64,000 nucleotides of DNA from Brachypodium distachyon (GCF_000005505.3 NC_016135.3:11626613-11690612), one strand, 5' to 3'; positions 22,561-34,233 are shown, numbered from the stretch's first letter. Numbers and translations: made by a program. The notes: generated by a model not told the origin, from the letters alone.

Positions 22561-22643
22561 TTTTCTTCGTCCCATAATTCTTGTCGTTTTAGTATAAATT
22601 TAAACTAAAACAACAACAAGAATTGTGAGACGGAAGGAGCGAC
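22561..22643. mobile_element. Small Stowaway-like MITE, 83 bp
   Basis: CGTCCCATAATTCTTGTCGT and its inverted partner ACAACAAGAATTGTGAGACG fold into a hairpin. TA flanks both ends. The outermost bases are degenerate. Confidence 0.65.
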
Positions 22644-22936
22644 TATTTGGGCAAAACAAGCGAATGTATTTGACTGAGATGTGGATTCATCACGTAGTGC
22701 TGTTAGGTTCAGCGTTACCGATGGACTTCCTCACTTTATTTTCCCGCGTCTCAGTAGTCGATTGTTGAAAACATTGAAAAAGTGGCCACAAGCCAACTTA
22801 GATGTCATATACAACGATAAGGAGAATATATATTCTTTTTCTCTAATAAAAATAATGAAGGACGGTAGCTTGTCAGGGTGTGAACATGTATCTACGACGA
22901 CACTGCAATTACCAATTACCAAACGGAACAGTGCAG

Positions 22937-22970
22937 AACATCCGCGCATGCAGAACATCCGCGCATGCAG
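22937..22970. repeat. 17-bp tandem duplication
   Basis: AACATCCGCGCATGCAG occurs twice head to tail, about 180 bp downstream of the JAZ stop codon. Confidence 0.85.
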
Positions 22971-23153
22971 ATATAGTACAGCGTCACAAGTCTCATGTAC
23001 TACTATATCCCTAACCTTAAATTCATCTAGCAGTAAAGTACTACCTGGAATACACACTGAGTAATCACGAGATAACCAATAATTAGTACTCCGTACTAAA
23101 TATAATCAAGAGCACCAAACAACATATATCGTCGAGCAAATGAGCCCAGCTAG

Positions 23154-25774
23154 CTAGGCAGCTTCCGCTTCCTTCTTCACACAGGGGGCCTTGTTGCCGA
23201 CGGTGGCGCCGGGCCTTCCCAGCTGGTACGGACCCAGGTGGGTCAACCTGCACGTTTATAGTTAACAACACACATTTAGTCCATTGATAAACGATGATGA
23301 AGACCAAAGTAGCATAGCATGTTAGGTGATGAATTGGCTAGCTAACTAAGTCAACACGTCACCCAAAAGATTTGGAGAACTATATGTATGCTCTCGTGGT
23401 ACAAGTTTCGACTTGTTTTGGACCAGACCAACAGCAAACTATAGCAAATCAAGGAAACATGATATTGATACGGGCATGCATACACACACGATCAAACCAA
23501 ATCGTGCTTTCCTTGATTTGAATAAGCAAGTCGATCGTGATATTTGGTTCGGTAGGTTTGGTCCATATCTCCAGACGTTTGCTATCGATTTCGTGGTCCA
23601 TCGCCACAAAAAAACGTGGTACTACGATCAATCGGGGCTGTCTTATGGACCCACACGGTTCCACGTTTTTTCCTCCGTGTGGAACGCTCAAAGAGATCCC
23701 AGCAGAAAAGCAATGGGACTCCGACAGTCCGACTTGGTGGGTAAACAAGGTCGACTAACCCGGCCGGCACTACGGCTTTTTCGATCGAAATACTTGAGAA
23801 ATTTTAATATCGTTACCACAAACATAACTATGATGGATATGATCGATCGTATTTACCTCTCTTTACGCTTCACGAGGAACTGCTGCAGCGATTTCGTTCT
23901 TGCGAGTGGTATGTCTGCAAAGCAAGAATTTATAATTATAAGCTGAAGCAATTAAGCAATAACTTTATGGATTGTCGATGCTGCGCGCTATTGTAGCCAA
24001 CCTTTGCCGAAATTTCCAACAAGTGTATTGCCACGGCCGTCTCTCTCTAACGTGGTTACCTCCGTTGCCATCCGCATTATAGCTTCTGCCTGTCAAACCA
24101 TTTTTCAAATGTTAAGGGCAATATTCATAGATGTGTTTGATAATCAACATATTTTACGTTTATAAAGATGATTCACAACACATACCACCACAGTCACACA
24201 CACTCCTGTGCAGCTCTTGGGCAACGCACGATGGAATTTTGATCGTTTCCATACACGTGCATTCTTTGTAATCCATGAAAATTAAGTTTTTTTATCAAAA
24301 CCATCTGCTAGTAGCATTTGATTTTAGAAATCTAACATTCTACTAAATGCTTTTAGGTACATTTGAAACTTTAATTACAAACATGCATGGGCTCACTTGG
24401 TTTGCTGGATATATTTTTACAGGATTTCAACCTTTGGTAAAAATTTCCTAGCATTCATTTCACGGAACTAGATATGCTAGATTCCCAAGAATTATGTTCA
24501 GATTGACCTGATTTCTACGGATTCATAGCATTAGATGAGACCTCATGAAATTTTTATAAGAATTGAAGTGCGCGTAACATTTCGATCATTTGATTTTCCT
24601 ATTCCTATGATTTCAAAAATCATGTTAAGTATGCATGTATATATAATTAATGAACTGTCTGAGATAGTATTTCTTAAATCTTAGTCGTCCGGTCAAGGCT
24701 TTTATCGCCATCTACTTAACCATCTTAATCATCCGCAACTCACTCATGTTAAACATGTCGAATAGAAGTTGCAGCGGAGTTTTGCTAAATAAATACATTT
24801 TAAATTGCAGTTTTAGGTGATCGACCGCAAGGATTTAATGAAAAAGTCCACATATTAATAGATTAAGGTATGTCATACGTACGTCATACTTTTTTTTGCT
24901 AATTAAGTTATTGATCCCGACGAATGTAATGCACATGAATTTGATTGAGTTAGGAGTATCAAACATCCCTAACTTGGTGGGGGTGGATGTAGAAATCGGG
25001 CCACAGTACGGATTTAAGTCCTCATGAACGCCAAATTAGGTTTCTATTTAAACCGTTGTTGTTTCCTCCACGTTTTTGTTTAAATATTATCGAATAATCC
25101 TAAAGTAATCCTCAGCTAATAATCCTGAAGTGATCATATTATCAGATGCACTTGTGAAGTGGGAAATCAACGGGAGACAATACGATCCATATGCAAGCAA
25201 ACAGCCAGCTAAACATTGTCTGCTAGCTACTACTTAGCAGGTAGGGGCACCACCTCACAGCGGCCTGCCACCTCACACGGAATAGTTAATTGGTAAGGTC
25301 AAAGTAAGTTTGATTCTTTGAACCTCGATAATAACCCAAGTGTGTTCAACTTGATGAACTAATAATCAGACGACATAACAAATCATATACCTTATGGTGG
25401 GAGACATCGAAGATGGCGACGGAGCCGTTGTAGAAGACCGTCATGGGAGCCGCAGCGGCGGCCGGTGCCGGCGGGCGGGCGCCGACGACGACGCGGCGCA
25501 GCAGCTGCGGGTCTATCCTCGCTATCGCGCTCGTCTCCATCCCTGCACAGTGCACACACACGAATCCAGTGGGTCCTCATCAGTCATCAGCATGCCAGGC
25601 ACACGCAGAGATCGATCAAGAGAGCTAGCGAGAGAGGTCTCACGGACCTCGGATGGACGATGAGGAGGAAGCGCCGCTGCTCTTGGCGTGGTGCTCGCCG
25701 ACGCCAGGGACGTCGTTGGCTCCGGCGCGGAGGCCGAGGAAGTCGAGCTCCATCGGCGGCGCTCTCGACGACAT
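23154..25774 (-). CDS. JAZ (TIFY family) jasmonate signalling repressor, five exons
   Basis: The product is a nuclear repressor that binds MYC-type transcription factors and is destroyed by SCF-COI1 in the presence of jasmonoyl-isoleucine. Exons on the minus strand are 25774-25648, 25542-25391, 24089-24002, 23914-23857 and 23247-23154. All introns are GT-AG, phases agree, and the coding length is 519 nt (172 residues). Seen: ELDFLGL at residues 9-15; the TIFY core MTVFYNGSVAIFDVS at about 76-90, with the ZIM domain running on through AEAIMRMATE; the degron side DIPLARTK at 123-130; and the Jas motif from SLQQF to GPY at 131-149, fitting SLx2Fx2KRx2Rx5PY. The layout resembles rice TIFY9/JAZ5 as I remember it. 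The last intron splits the Jas motif. The degron has IPLART rather than LPIARR. Assembled by eye. Confidence 0.93.
23248..23856 (-). other. Jas intron of the JAZ gene
   Basis: The intron lies between KRKER and LTHLGPY. It starts GTAAAT and ends GTGCAG. If retained, the reading frame meets TAA at once after the Arg codon, giving a protein without the PY end. Confidence 0.85.
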
Positions 25775-25888
25775 GATCGGTCGATAAAAGAAGGCCGGGG
25801 CAGGGCCACGCTAGCTCTCGTGAGGGTTAATTTCCGCGTTCGATCGAACGGGAATGCGAGGAGTAGGAACTAGGCTAATGCGCGCGCG

Positions 25889-25896
25889 TATAAATA
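25889..25896 (-). promoter_or_regulatory. Candidate TATA box of the JAZ gene
   Basis: TATTTATA on the minus strand lies about 115 bp before the JAZ ATG. The same bases read TATAAATA on the plus strand, so direction is not decided by the motif alone. Confidence 0.4.
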
Positions 25897-26653
25897 GAGT
25901 TAACGACTCCTCCTCCTCCTATGCTCTGTCGCTGCGTGCTCTGCAACCGCTGCATGCATCGCCACGACTCGTGTCATATTACGTCCTCCTTGTCTCATTT
26001 GCTCGATCGATCGGCCTTAGTAGTGCAGGTCGGAACGCGCGGAGAAAGCGACCGACCCACCGTCTCCGTCGGCCTTGATTACTTTACTACATAAACGAAA
26101 GTAATAAGACCGATATATCGATCGATCCACTAATAATCAGCTGCCGCGTGTGTGTTGCCAATGCCAACGACGCGGAACCACTCCAATAATAACAAGTGGG
26201 AGAGCGGGCCGGCACGCGTCTAGTTCCGCCGCGGAAGAGGCGTGTTTTCCATTGAGGCACGAGCTCCTCGCGCGGGCCGGACCGGACGTCACCACAAGCG
26301 TCCCGCGCGCGTTGCTTCCTCGCCCAGCAACCACGCGCGCCGGTGCCCGTTTCGAGCCGACAGCGTGCACCGCACTCTCTTACATCTCTTTCCTGCCCTT
26401 GACCAGCCAAGGAATGGCTGATTCTTCTGCGCCGCTGCAATCGCGTTTCGTTTGGGCTTTGTTTCGGTAGGTTGATTTGACGCGACGATTAATATGACCA
26501 CGCGCGCGATCCTGCTGCTGGAAAAGGAGATCGCGGGGGACGAAATTGAGCGGACAGGGAATAACATGTGGTGTATGTATATGTTCCGTGCGGTTCGGCA
26601 TGACCATGCTCCCGGAACCCGTCACTTTGCCCTCCAGCCTTCCTAGTTTTGCG

Positions 26654-26659
26654 CACGTG
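26654..26659. promoter_or_regulatory. G-box CACGTG upstream of the JAZ gene
   Basis: CACGTG lies about 880 bp upstream of the JAZ ATG. G-boxes are bound by MYC2-type factors, which induce JAZ genes. A single hexamer is weak evidence. Confidence 0.3.
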
Positions 26660-26869
26660 AAAAAGAAGGCGCGTGTTTCTTCTTTTTTACTTCCTGATGA
26701 CTGAACTAGGAAAATGTCGGAGCCCGCGAAAGCTGCACTACGGAAAAATTTGCTCCGAAATCATTCAACTCAACTAGTCAACTCTACCGAGTTCCGAAGA
26801 AAAAAAAAACTGCAGCTCTACCTGTCAACAAAAAATAACTCTGCAACTCTGATTTTATTTTATTATTTT

Positions 26870-28387
26870 ATTACTAATTCCTATAAAAACTTGTTTGGTC
26901 CAGTTGAACACCTAAATATAACTTTGTCACAACCTTTAGACAATGTGTTAACAGATGCAAATAAAGATATGCTTAGTTCTGACTTTACTTTGAAAGCAAT
27001 AAAAGAGGTTGTTTTTAATATGGCTCATAATAAAGCTTGTGGTCCCGGTGGTTTTCCTATAGAATTTTATCAACATTTCTGGCCTATAATATGTGAAGAT
27101 CTGCTTCTACTCTTTAAAGATTTTAGTAATGGAAAATTGGATATTTCTAGGATTAATTATGGCATTGTTACTTTATTACCCAGGGGTCAAGGAGCTAATA
27201 AAATTCAGATGTACAGACCCATATGTTTGTCTAATGTTCTTTCAAAATCTTCACCAAAGCAATTAATAATAGAGGAGCTCTAGTAGCAGATAAAAGTGTG
27301 GCTGCTACTCAAGCTGCTTTTATCAAAGGAAGGTATATTCTAGACAATGTACTTGTGTTGCATGAAATTCTAGATGACTTATATCATAGCAAAAAAATCT
27401 GGTGTTTTGTTTAAAATTGATTTCGAAAAAGCATACGATAAAATAAACTGGGCTTTCATGTTTTCAATACTTCAAATGAAAGGGGTCCCCTCAAAATTTG
27501 TGGACTGGATCATGAAGGTAGTTACAAATGGTAGCGTTGCAATTATGGTAAATGACCAATTAGGTCCTTACTTTAAAACCAAAAAAGGGCTCCACCAGGG
27601 AGACCCATCATCCCCCTTTCTTTTCAATCTGAATGTCCTTCTTCAGAGAGCCGAAGAGCAAGATCTTTTTGAAGGTTTAGCTAGTCATCTACTAGATAGT
27701 GGGACCTCAATTCCGCAGTATGCAGACGATACAATTTTCTTGATGGAAGATAGTTTTGAATGTACTAGAAATCTGAAATTCATTTTATGCATGTTTGAAC
27801 ATTTGACTGGGTTAAAAATTTACTTCCATAAGAGCGAAGTTTATTGTTTTGGGGATGCTGTCCAAAGACAACAAGAATATGCTAAACTATTCTCTTGTCA
27901 AAGGGGACAGATTCCTTTTAAATATCTAGGGATTCCTATCAAAGATAAAAGGTTATGCAATGCTGATTGGAAATATATAGAAGATAGAGTAGAGAAGAAA
28001 ATGTGTGGAGATTGATTCTGGTTGAGATTGATTCTGGTTGAGACCTGTCTTAGCAACGCTCCAAGTTATATGATGTCTCTTCTTAGGATACCTAAGGGGG
28101 TTAAGAAAATACTAGATTTCTTTCGGGCTCATTTACTATGGCAAGAAGATAAAGGTAGAAAGAAATATCATTTGGTAAATTGGGAGGAGATCTGCCAGCC
28201 TAAAGATCAAGGGGGCTTGGGGGTCACGGATTTAGATGTTAAAAATATTAGTCTTCTATGTAAATGGCTTTGGAAGCTTGAAAATAGTGAAGGTGATTGG
28301 CATAGCATTCTTAGATCAAAATATTTGAAGAAAGGTTTACTGGCTGTTTGCAAGCCAAGAAGTGGGCAATCACACTTCTGGCAATGA
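26870..28387 (+). pseudogene. LINE reverse transcriptase (broken)
   Basis: Pieces in changing frames read NKACGPGGFPIEFYQHFW and YRPICLSNVLSK, then FKIDFEKAYDKINWAFM, KGLHQGDPSSPFLF, the catalytic YADD box at 27719-27730 and FKYLGIPI. These are the ordered motifs of plant L1-type reverse transcriptases. Stops at about 27281 and 28013 and frame changes break it. The enzyme would copy LINE RNA at the nicked target site. Confidence 0.85.
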
Positions 28388-28613
28388 CTAGTTGTGAAGA
28401 ATATTTTTATGAATTGCTGTAGGAAGATAATTGGTCATGGGGAAAGTACCTGTTTCTGGGAGGAACATTGGGTTGGTGATATGCCACTAAGTAAAAAAAT
28501 TCCCTAGGCTCTATAACCTGGCTTATAAGCATTTTCGTTCCATTGCAGAAGTAGTTAGAACTGACTGGGGATACATTCGTTTTAGAAGAACTCTCAGAGA
28601 GGAGACCAGGCAG

Positions 28614-29123
28614 ATGTGGATATATTTACTGCAGCTGTGTGGGGATTTAAATTTAACTACAGATAGAGATAGATGTGTTTGGAAGCTTACTAAATCTGGC
28701 GTTTTTTCGGTAGGATCTTTATATAAACTACTAAAGGATAGAGAAGTGGTAATACCTTATAAGCATCTTTGGAAATTGAGGATCCCACTTAAGGTAAAAG
28801 TCTTTAGTTGGTTAGCTGTCAAGAACAGGATCTTGACAAGGGACAACTTATCACATAGAGGTTGGAAGGGATGCACACAATGTGAATTCTGTCGGTCTAT
28901 GGAATCAGTTGACCACCTTTTTTTTCCAATGTCTTGTGGCTCATTTCTGTGGTCTGTGGTGGGTTGTGCATTTGGCATTAACGAAGTTCCACGGAACATG
29001 CTGGAACTAACTGAGTTCATTATGGAAGGAAATAGACAGTCGATGAAGAATTTGAAAGCTTGTGGGGCTACACCCATGTGCTGGAGCATATGGAAAGCTA
29101 GAAATGCATCTTACTTGGATTAA
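28614..29123 (+). pseudogene. LINE zf-RVT tail
   Basis: VWKLTKSGVFSVGSLYKLL, LWKLRIPLKVKVFSWLAVKN and the Cys/His cluster CTQCEFCRSMESVDHLFF are typical of the zinc-binding region that follows reverse transcriptase in plant LINEs (Pfam zf-RVT). A TAA ends the frame at 29121-29123. Confidence 0.85.
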
Positions 29124-29383
29124 ACATAGTTGAGTAATCCTATTAACATTGTGTATTCTGTTTGCCGCTGGCTGATATCTTGGGTGGTCTTCAAAAGCAC
29201 GGTAGCAGGGGCAAGCTGGCGTAAGTTGCTCACATGTTGTCTTGTGTCACTCACGAGATCTATCAAGCAAGATATGGGTGGCGTCCAACGGTGAAGAGAC
29301 TCGGGGCACCGTTAAAAGTGCTGGTTGTTTTGAATGATCTATGGACCAAAGTAGTCACGTAATGAGTTAGTTTTGTTTTATTA

Positions 29384-30485
29384 GAGCATCTCCAACAGCA
29401 TACCCATATTTGGCGTGAATACTCAAAAACTGTCAATATGGGTATTTTGCCTCAAAAAACTGCTCCAAGAGCATACCGATATTTGTTGGATACCCAAAAA
29501 AATTTGGGTAGCTACCCAAATTTTTGCCCTCAATACCCAAATATGGGTATTCTACCCTACAATACCCAAATGACCCAAAACACACCTGCGAATCCAACCG
29601 CCTGAAATTTCACCATTTCCCGGTTTTCCCCTCTCCACAAGCCTTGCACCGTCGCCCTCCGCCGGAAATCGCGTCACCGCCGGTGCACTGGAGCCTGGCC
29701 GGCAACCTCCCTACTGCGCTGGACCGCTCCTTCGCCGGCTCTCCGCCGCCCTCGCCCCCCACCCCCCCACCTCGTCCGCCGCCCTGAAGCCCAAGGAGCG
29801 GCGGCGGCTCGGGCATTGCAGCCCCCCGCAGGCACCCCACGGCCCTCGTCCACGCATGCGACGGCCGGCGAAGGCGACGGCCTCCACCGACCTCGCCGCT
29901 TCCCCTCCCCCGCCGGCCGCGCCCTCCCGCCGGCCGTCGTCCTCCCCACGGTCCCGCTCCGCCACACCAATCGCCCCGGTCCCCGCCGTCCTTGCCCTGC
30001 CCCAGTCGCCGACGCAGCCTCCCCACACTCCCTGCCGTCTTTGCCCAGTCCCAGTTGCCGCCCGTGCCCTTCCCACAGTCCCACGCTGCCGCTTCCTCAC
30101 CACGGTCCGTCGTTGCCGCCGAGCGCCGCCGCGCCCTTCCTGTGCGCCCCCTCCCTCGTTGCCGCCGAGCGTCGCCGCACGAGACCATCATCGCCCTCCC
30201 GCGCATCACCTCTTGCATCGCCGCCGATGGGGATCAAGAAGGGCCGATGGGGATTGGAGATTGGCAGGGGAGAAAGGAGGGGAGGAGACGGGATTGAAAG
30301 GAAGAAAAAAAATGATAAAAGAGGAAGAGAGTATAAATTGAGAATATTCTCTTTTGGGTCTTTTGTGTATCTAGTTTTAGGTATGCTGGGATAGTTGGAC
30401 ACATTTTGGATACCCATATTTTCTCTCTCCATTACCCATAATGGATTTGGGTATCCAAAATATGGGTATGCTGTTGGAGATGCTC
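29384..30485. mobile_element. Non-autonomous PIF/Harbinger-like DNA transposon, 1102 bp
   Basis: The ends GAGCATCTCCAACAGCATAC and GTATGCTGTTGGAGATGCTC are inverted repeats, extended by ACCCATATTTTGG-type text. TTA stands directly on both sides (29381-29383 and 30486-30488), the duplication expected of PIF/Harbinger. The inside is GC-rich and open in many frames, with Pro/Arg/Ser-rich translations; I see no transposase. The element is inserted in the LINE tail. Confidence 0.85.
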
Positions 30486-30603
30486 TTAGCTGGGTACTTC
30501 TCAAGTTCTTTTGTTATTCTGTGTTTGTTTGGAACCTCTACGTCACAACACTTTGGTTTCCTTAATGAAACCAGGGGCAAGGCCTCTTTTACTCTAAAAA
30601 AAG

Positions 30604-31397
30604 CTAAATGTCCGTGCTCTGTTACGAAATTAATCTATTATGCATGAGTTGTTTAACTATGTGTCGCTCATATTTTTCAAATTTTATGATAAATAGGAAT
30701 TTTGTCAAATACTATTTTTGTGGGACCCCTGATAGCTGAGGTCTAGAGCGCCGTATTGGGCCAGCGCCGCGCTGCACCCTCGGGGGCTCGAGAGGGGCCC
30801 CGTGGAATAGCAACTGGGGACGAGTGCATGCGCCGGGCACGTGGCTTGACTCCTCTGTGTTACGCAACCGTCTGGCCGAAGGCAGGGGTCGACAGGAGGA
30901 TAAAACAAGTAAGGAATCTGCATTGTGCATCGACAAGACGGGGCCTGCACCGCCCGCGCAAGACGACTGGGCGGCCCGTTCGGTCGTGTCCGTGCAGGGA
31001 GAAGGCAGACACGTGTAGAGAAAGGCCTGCAGACCACGAACAAAAAGGGTGTGGGTGTCGAAGTTCAGGCATCGACAACTTTTTGAAACAACAATTATCT
31101 TGAAAGTCATGAAAACCAATCAAGCATAGTCAAAAGATCGTGATATGTATAAAATGAGTGGCAATTAGATGATTTTGTAGCCATTAAGGGATGGTCTTGT
31201 TGGAGTGAACTCGCGACCACCAACTCAAATCTTTAGAAGTGTAAAGAAATCCATCATAAAACATATTTATTTGATTTTATAGATCTTGGTAATTTTTTTA
31301 TAAACTGATCATTTTTTTGAAAATCGACAAAACTATGTCATCTTTCTGTAAGGAATGAAGGGAGTAGCAAAATTCATCATTCGCAGAATAGGGTTAG
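30604..31397. other. Intergenic stretch without a recognised gene
   Basis: A GC-rich part (30720-31020) is open on both strands but shows no known domain. AT-rich sequence follows. Confidence 0.4.
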
Positions 31398-32060
31398 TCA
31401 TGATCTGGCGGCTTTTGCCAGGACTAGCTGACAAACCTCTTGTGCCAGGACTAGCTGACAAACCTCTTGTTGGCTTCGACGGAATGATGTAACCCTTACC
31501 CGATGCAATGAAATTCTCCTTATTCGCAAAAAAAATGTAAATAGCAATGCCTTTAGGATCTTTGGTCTTGTACAAAAGATGTGCCTCGGCTTGCTGCACA
31601 AAAAATTGTGATAGGTAAAACTTCCACATAAGACATAGAATTTTACAATTGAATTGAAAAGATAGGTACATAACTTCTGATCAGTAGTCTGCCCACTACA
31701 ATTTCTATTAATAATCTGCTGGAAATATCCACAGAACTTATTGGTCTGTTCCCGGATAGTGTTCCAACGACAATTGATTGCATTCGGATTACGCTCTGGC
31801 CATGACGAATTCTTGTTCGTGTTGTAGTACTCTGAAATCCTACCCCAATATAAACTTGATTGTTGATCTGTGCCAATCACTGCATCCACCTTGTCCTCAT
31901 CACGAGACCAATGTTTTCCTTTCGTGAATTTTGCTTTCACAACTGCAGAAGATTCTTGAGTTGCTGGCACCTCTTGCTTTTCAAGTGGACTACAAGGCAG
32001 TTGTAGTGTGCCACCAAAACTCAACATGTCCACGAAACTTTGATCTTCTTCCATCTGCAA
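31398..32060 (-). pseudogene. PIF/Harbinger ORF1-like (Myb/SANT-like) gene fragment
   Basis: The text KGKHWSRDEDKVDAVIGTDQ, SLYWGRISEYYNTNK and NAINCRWNTIREQTNKFCGY matches the Myb/SANT-like DNA-binding protein encoded by ORF1 of Ping/PIF/Harbinger elements and their domesticated relatives. An intron is likely: GATCAGAA then GTTATG near 31673, and an acceptor TTTTTTGTGCAG near 31594. The second exon would begin QAEAHLLYKTKDPK. I see no transposase (ORF2) nearby and no clear terminal repeats. The protein would help the transposase bind DNA. Confidence 0.65.
31417..31470. repeat. 27-bp perfect tandem duplication
   Basis: The unit running from GCCAGGACTAG to ACCTCTTGT occurs twice without change. 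It adds nine residues if the Harbinger ORF1-like frame is read. Confidence 0.9.
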
Positions 32061-32154
32061 AAAATCAGATTTACAAGGGCAAATTAATAGCTACAAATGC
32101 CAGCAAATGGTGCTAAACTCTGAAATCATAACAGCAGCGCAGCTCCCTTGTGAA

Positions 32155-32460
32155 TCCCCACGAACAGCAGCACACAGCAGCGTCCCTCCCTTCCACGAAT
32201 AGCAGCTAGAGCAACGCCCCCTCCTCTCCATCTTCCTCCCCACGAACATCAGCCAGAGCAGCGCACCTCCTCTCCATCTTCCTCCCCACGAACAGCATCA
32301 CCTAGGAGCGCCTCTCCCCTCCATCTCCCCTCAGACGAGCAACAGCAGCAGCGCCCCTCCTCCTTCTCCCCAATGGCAGCGCCCCCCTTCTTCCTCCCCA
32401 CGTACAGCAGCAGCAGCTAGCAACGCCCCTCCCCTCCATCTCCCCCATCGGCGGCAAATC
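32155..32460. repeat. Degenerate tandem repeat, about 65-75 bp units
   Basis: CCTCTCCATCTTCCTCCCC, ACGAACAGCAG and AGAGCAGCGC recur three to four times in changing spacing. The region is C-rich, on the upstream side of the Harbinger ORF1-like gene. Confidence 0.55.
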
Positions 32461-34203
32461 CAGCTATAGCGCCCCTCGGATGCACGGATCCAGGGGTGCC
32501 CCTCCCTTCTCCGACGGTGGCGGGGCGGCGGATCCAGCGACGTCCCTGCCCTCGTCTCACGGCGGCGGATCCAGCGGCGCCCCTCCCGTCCCCTCGTCTG
32601 ACAGCGGCGAATGGAGGAAAAAATTACCTCGCGACGGACGGCGGAGGCGAGTCGACAACGATCTCTCCTCGGCAGCGCGGGGCGACCTCCGTTGGAACGG
32701 TTGGGGCGGGAAGTTTTGCGATGGTGGGCGGGAGAGAGCGCTGGCGATTCGGACATCGTCGCTCGGTAGTCGATTTGCGGACGTCGTGGAGCTTCGTTTG
32801 GACGATGTCTACTTTTAGCTTTTAGACAGGCACATGGACGAGCTGGTGGAGAGGCTTTTTACCTGATATCGTCTTATATCACATATACACAGTGATATGC
32901 AGAAACTGCTGACCATGCTCTTGCCTCCTCCATACCTCCTATCGTAGCCGCCGCCACCTAAAATCTCCCCTCTCCGCGGCCACCCTACCACGACAGTAGG
33001 CCGCTAGCCCAGCCCACCGACCCCGTCCAGCCTCCCTCCCACCTAGATCCAACCTCTCATGACGTCTCCGTCAGTGACTTTGCGGTCTTCAAAAGCAGAA
33101 CGACCGACCACATTCTTGTCAGTGACGATGGTAGGAATCCTGCATGTGGCGAGAAAGTTTTGGAGCGATCTCGTCGGCGGCTCCCCATGCTCATATCCAG
33201 CTGCATCTGCTCCGACACCATGGCACATGCTGCTATAGGATGAGGGAGTAGCCCCCGGCCGGATCTGGTGCTGGGCGGCACATGGCGTCCCAAATCCAAC
33301 GTTGGCCCTTAGAGAGTAGCGGCCCGGGTCAGTCTTCCTCGGGCTAACGCGGACATGGCACCATCGGCGCCATAGGCTCGCCCTACAACCCCCTCCGGCC
33401 TCCGCAACTCTCCTGGTTGTATGCGCCAGCATCCCCACACCCTAACCACTAACCCCCAAAACCCTCAACGGGATGGAGAGAAATCCTTGGCTGACTTTGC
33501 TCGGCTATCACGGCGACGACGCTTGTGCGTTGTTCTCCACAGTGGTGGCGTTTTCTCCATCCTTGGTGAATTTGTCTATAATTTGCAGCTTCCATCTCCT
33601 CTATGTGTGTTTCATGTTGTGTCATTTGACTTCGGCTCTAAGTCAGACGCGCAAGATTGAGGCCATCCCATGGCAGTGGTTGATAGCATCTCGATCATAT
33701 GTCATTTCTCTTATTTAAACTATTTTCAGTTATTTCATTCGAACATTACCATGTCCAAAAACAATCTTGTCCTTGTGGCTATTTATAAAGAAAGATTGGG
33801 GAAATTTTCTGGATTTGCCGTTAAGAGTATCTTTTGGCATGGTAATGCTAGGCCCAAATAACTAACAGACTGGCGAAGTAAAGAGTGGCAAAAACAAGTT
33901 GAAGGGATTCTAGAGTGGCAAATGGAAGTTAAAGGCGCCAAGGGCCTCTAGTTTTTTTTTTGTTTTTTTTAGAACAACCAAGGGCCTCTAGTACTCTGTT
34001 TAGGCCCGAACTTCTTAAGGCCCATGAAATTGTGGGGGAACCCATAGAGCTTTGCTGCTTTGGGCCCATAACGAACCATGATGGGTCCCAAACCGCTAGG
34101 CCCATCTCTCAGACCCTTGGCCCTCTGTGGCTTCTTCGTTAAACGGCTGCCACGGGCCACGGTTTTCTCCTTCTCCTTTTCTCTCGCTGTCTCTTCGCGT
34201 CCT
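32461..34203. other. Intergenic stretch without a recognised gene
   Basis: Several short frames are open but none shows a known motif. Two near-identical GGGCCTCTAGT pieces flank a T-run near 33940-33990. Confidence 0.4.
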
Positions 34204-34213
34204 AAAACCCTAG
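34204..34213 (+). promoter_or_regulatory. Telo-box-like AAACCCTAG in the leader
   Basis: AAAACCCTAGCTCT stands about 20-30 bp before the ATG of the acidic protein gene. AAACCCTA (telo box) is frequent in leaders of plant growth and translation genes. Confidence 0.45.
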
Positions 34214-34233
34214 CTCTCCCTCTCGCCTCCGCA

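Larger units (their letters stand above)
26870..30603 (+). mobile_element. L1-like LINE, 5'-truncated and interrupted
   Basis: Reverse transcriptase and the zf-RVT tail are on the plus strand. The 3' tail resumes after a DNA transposon at 29384-30485 and ends TCTTTTACTCTAAAAAAA near 30603. The 5' end, with the endonuclease, is absent. The left limit is judged from the start of recognisable reverse transcriptase text. Confidence 0.8.

Noticed and set aside
23413..23946. 177-residue plus-strand frame
   Set aside because: It overlaps JAZ exon 4 and introns 3-4 on the other strand and has no recognisable motif.
25889..25896. Plus-strand promoter for a gene to the right
   Set aside because: No coding exons could be built on the plus strand from 25900 to 26700; the minus-strand reading as the JAZ TATA box is preferred.
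29610..30394. Several long Pro/Arg/Gly-rich frames on both strands
   Set aside because: They lie inside the GC-rich part of a DNA transposon; being open on all strands reflects base composition.
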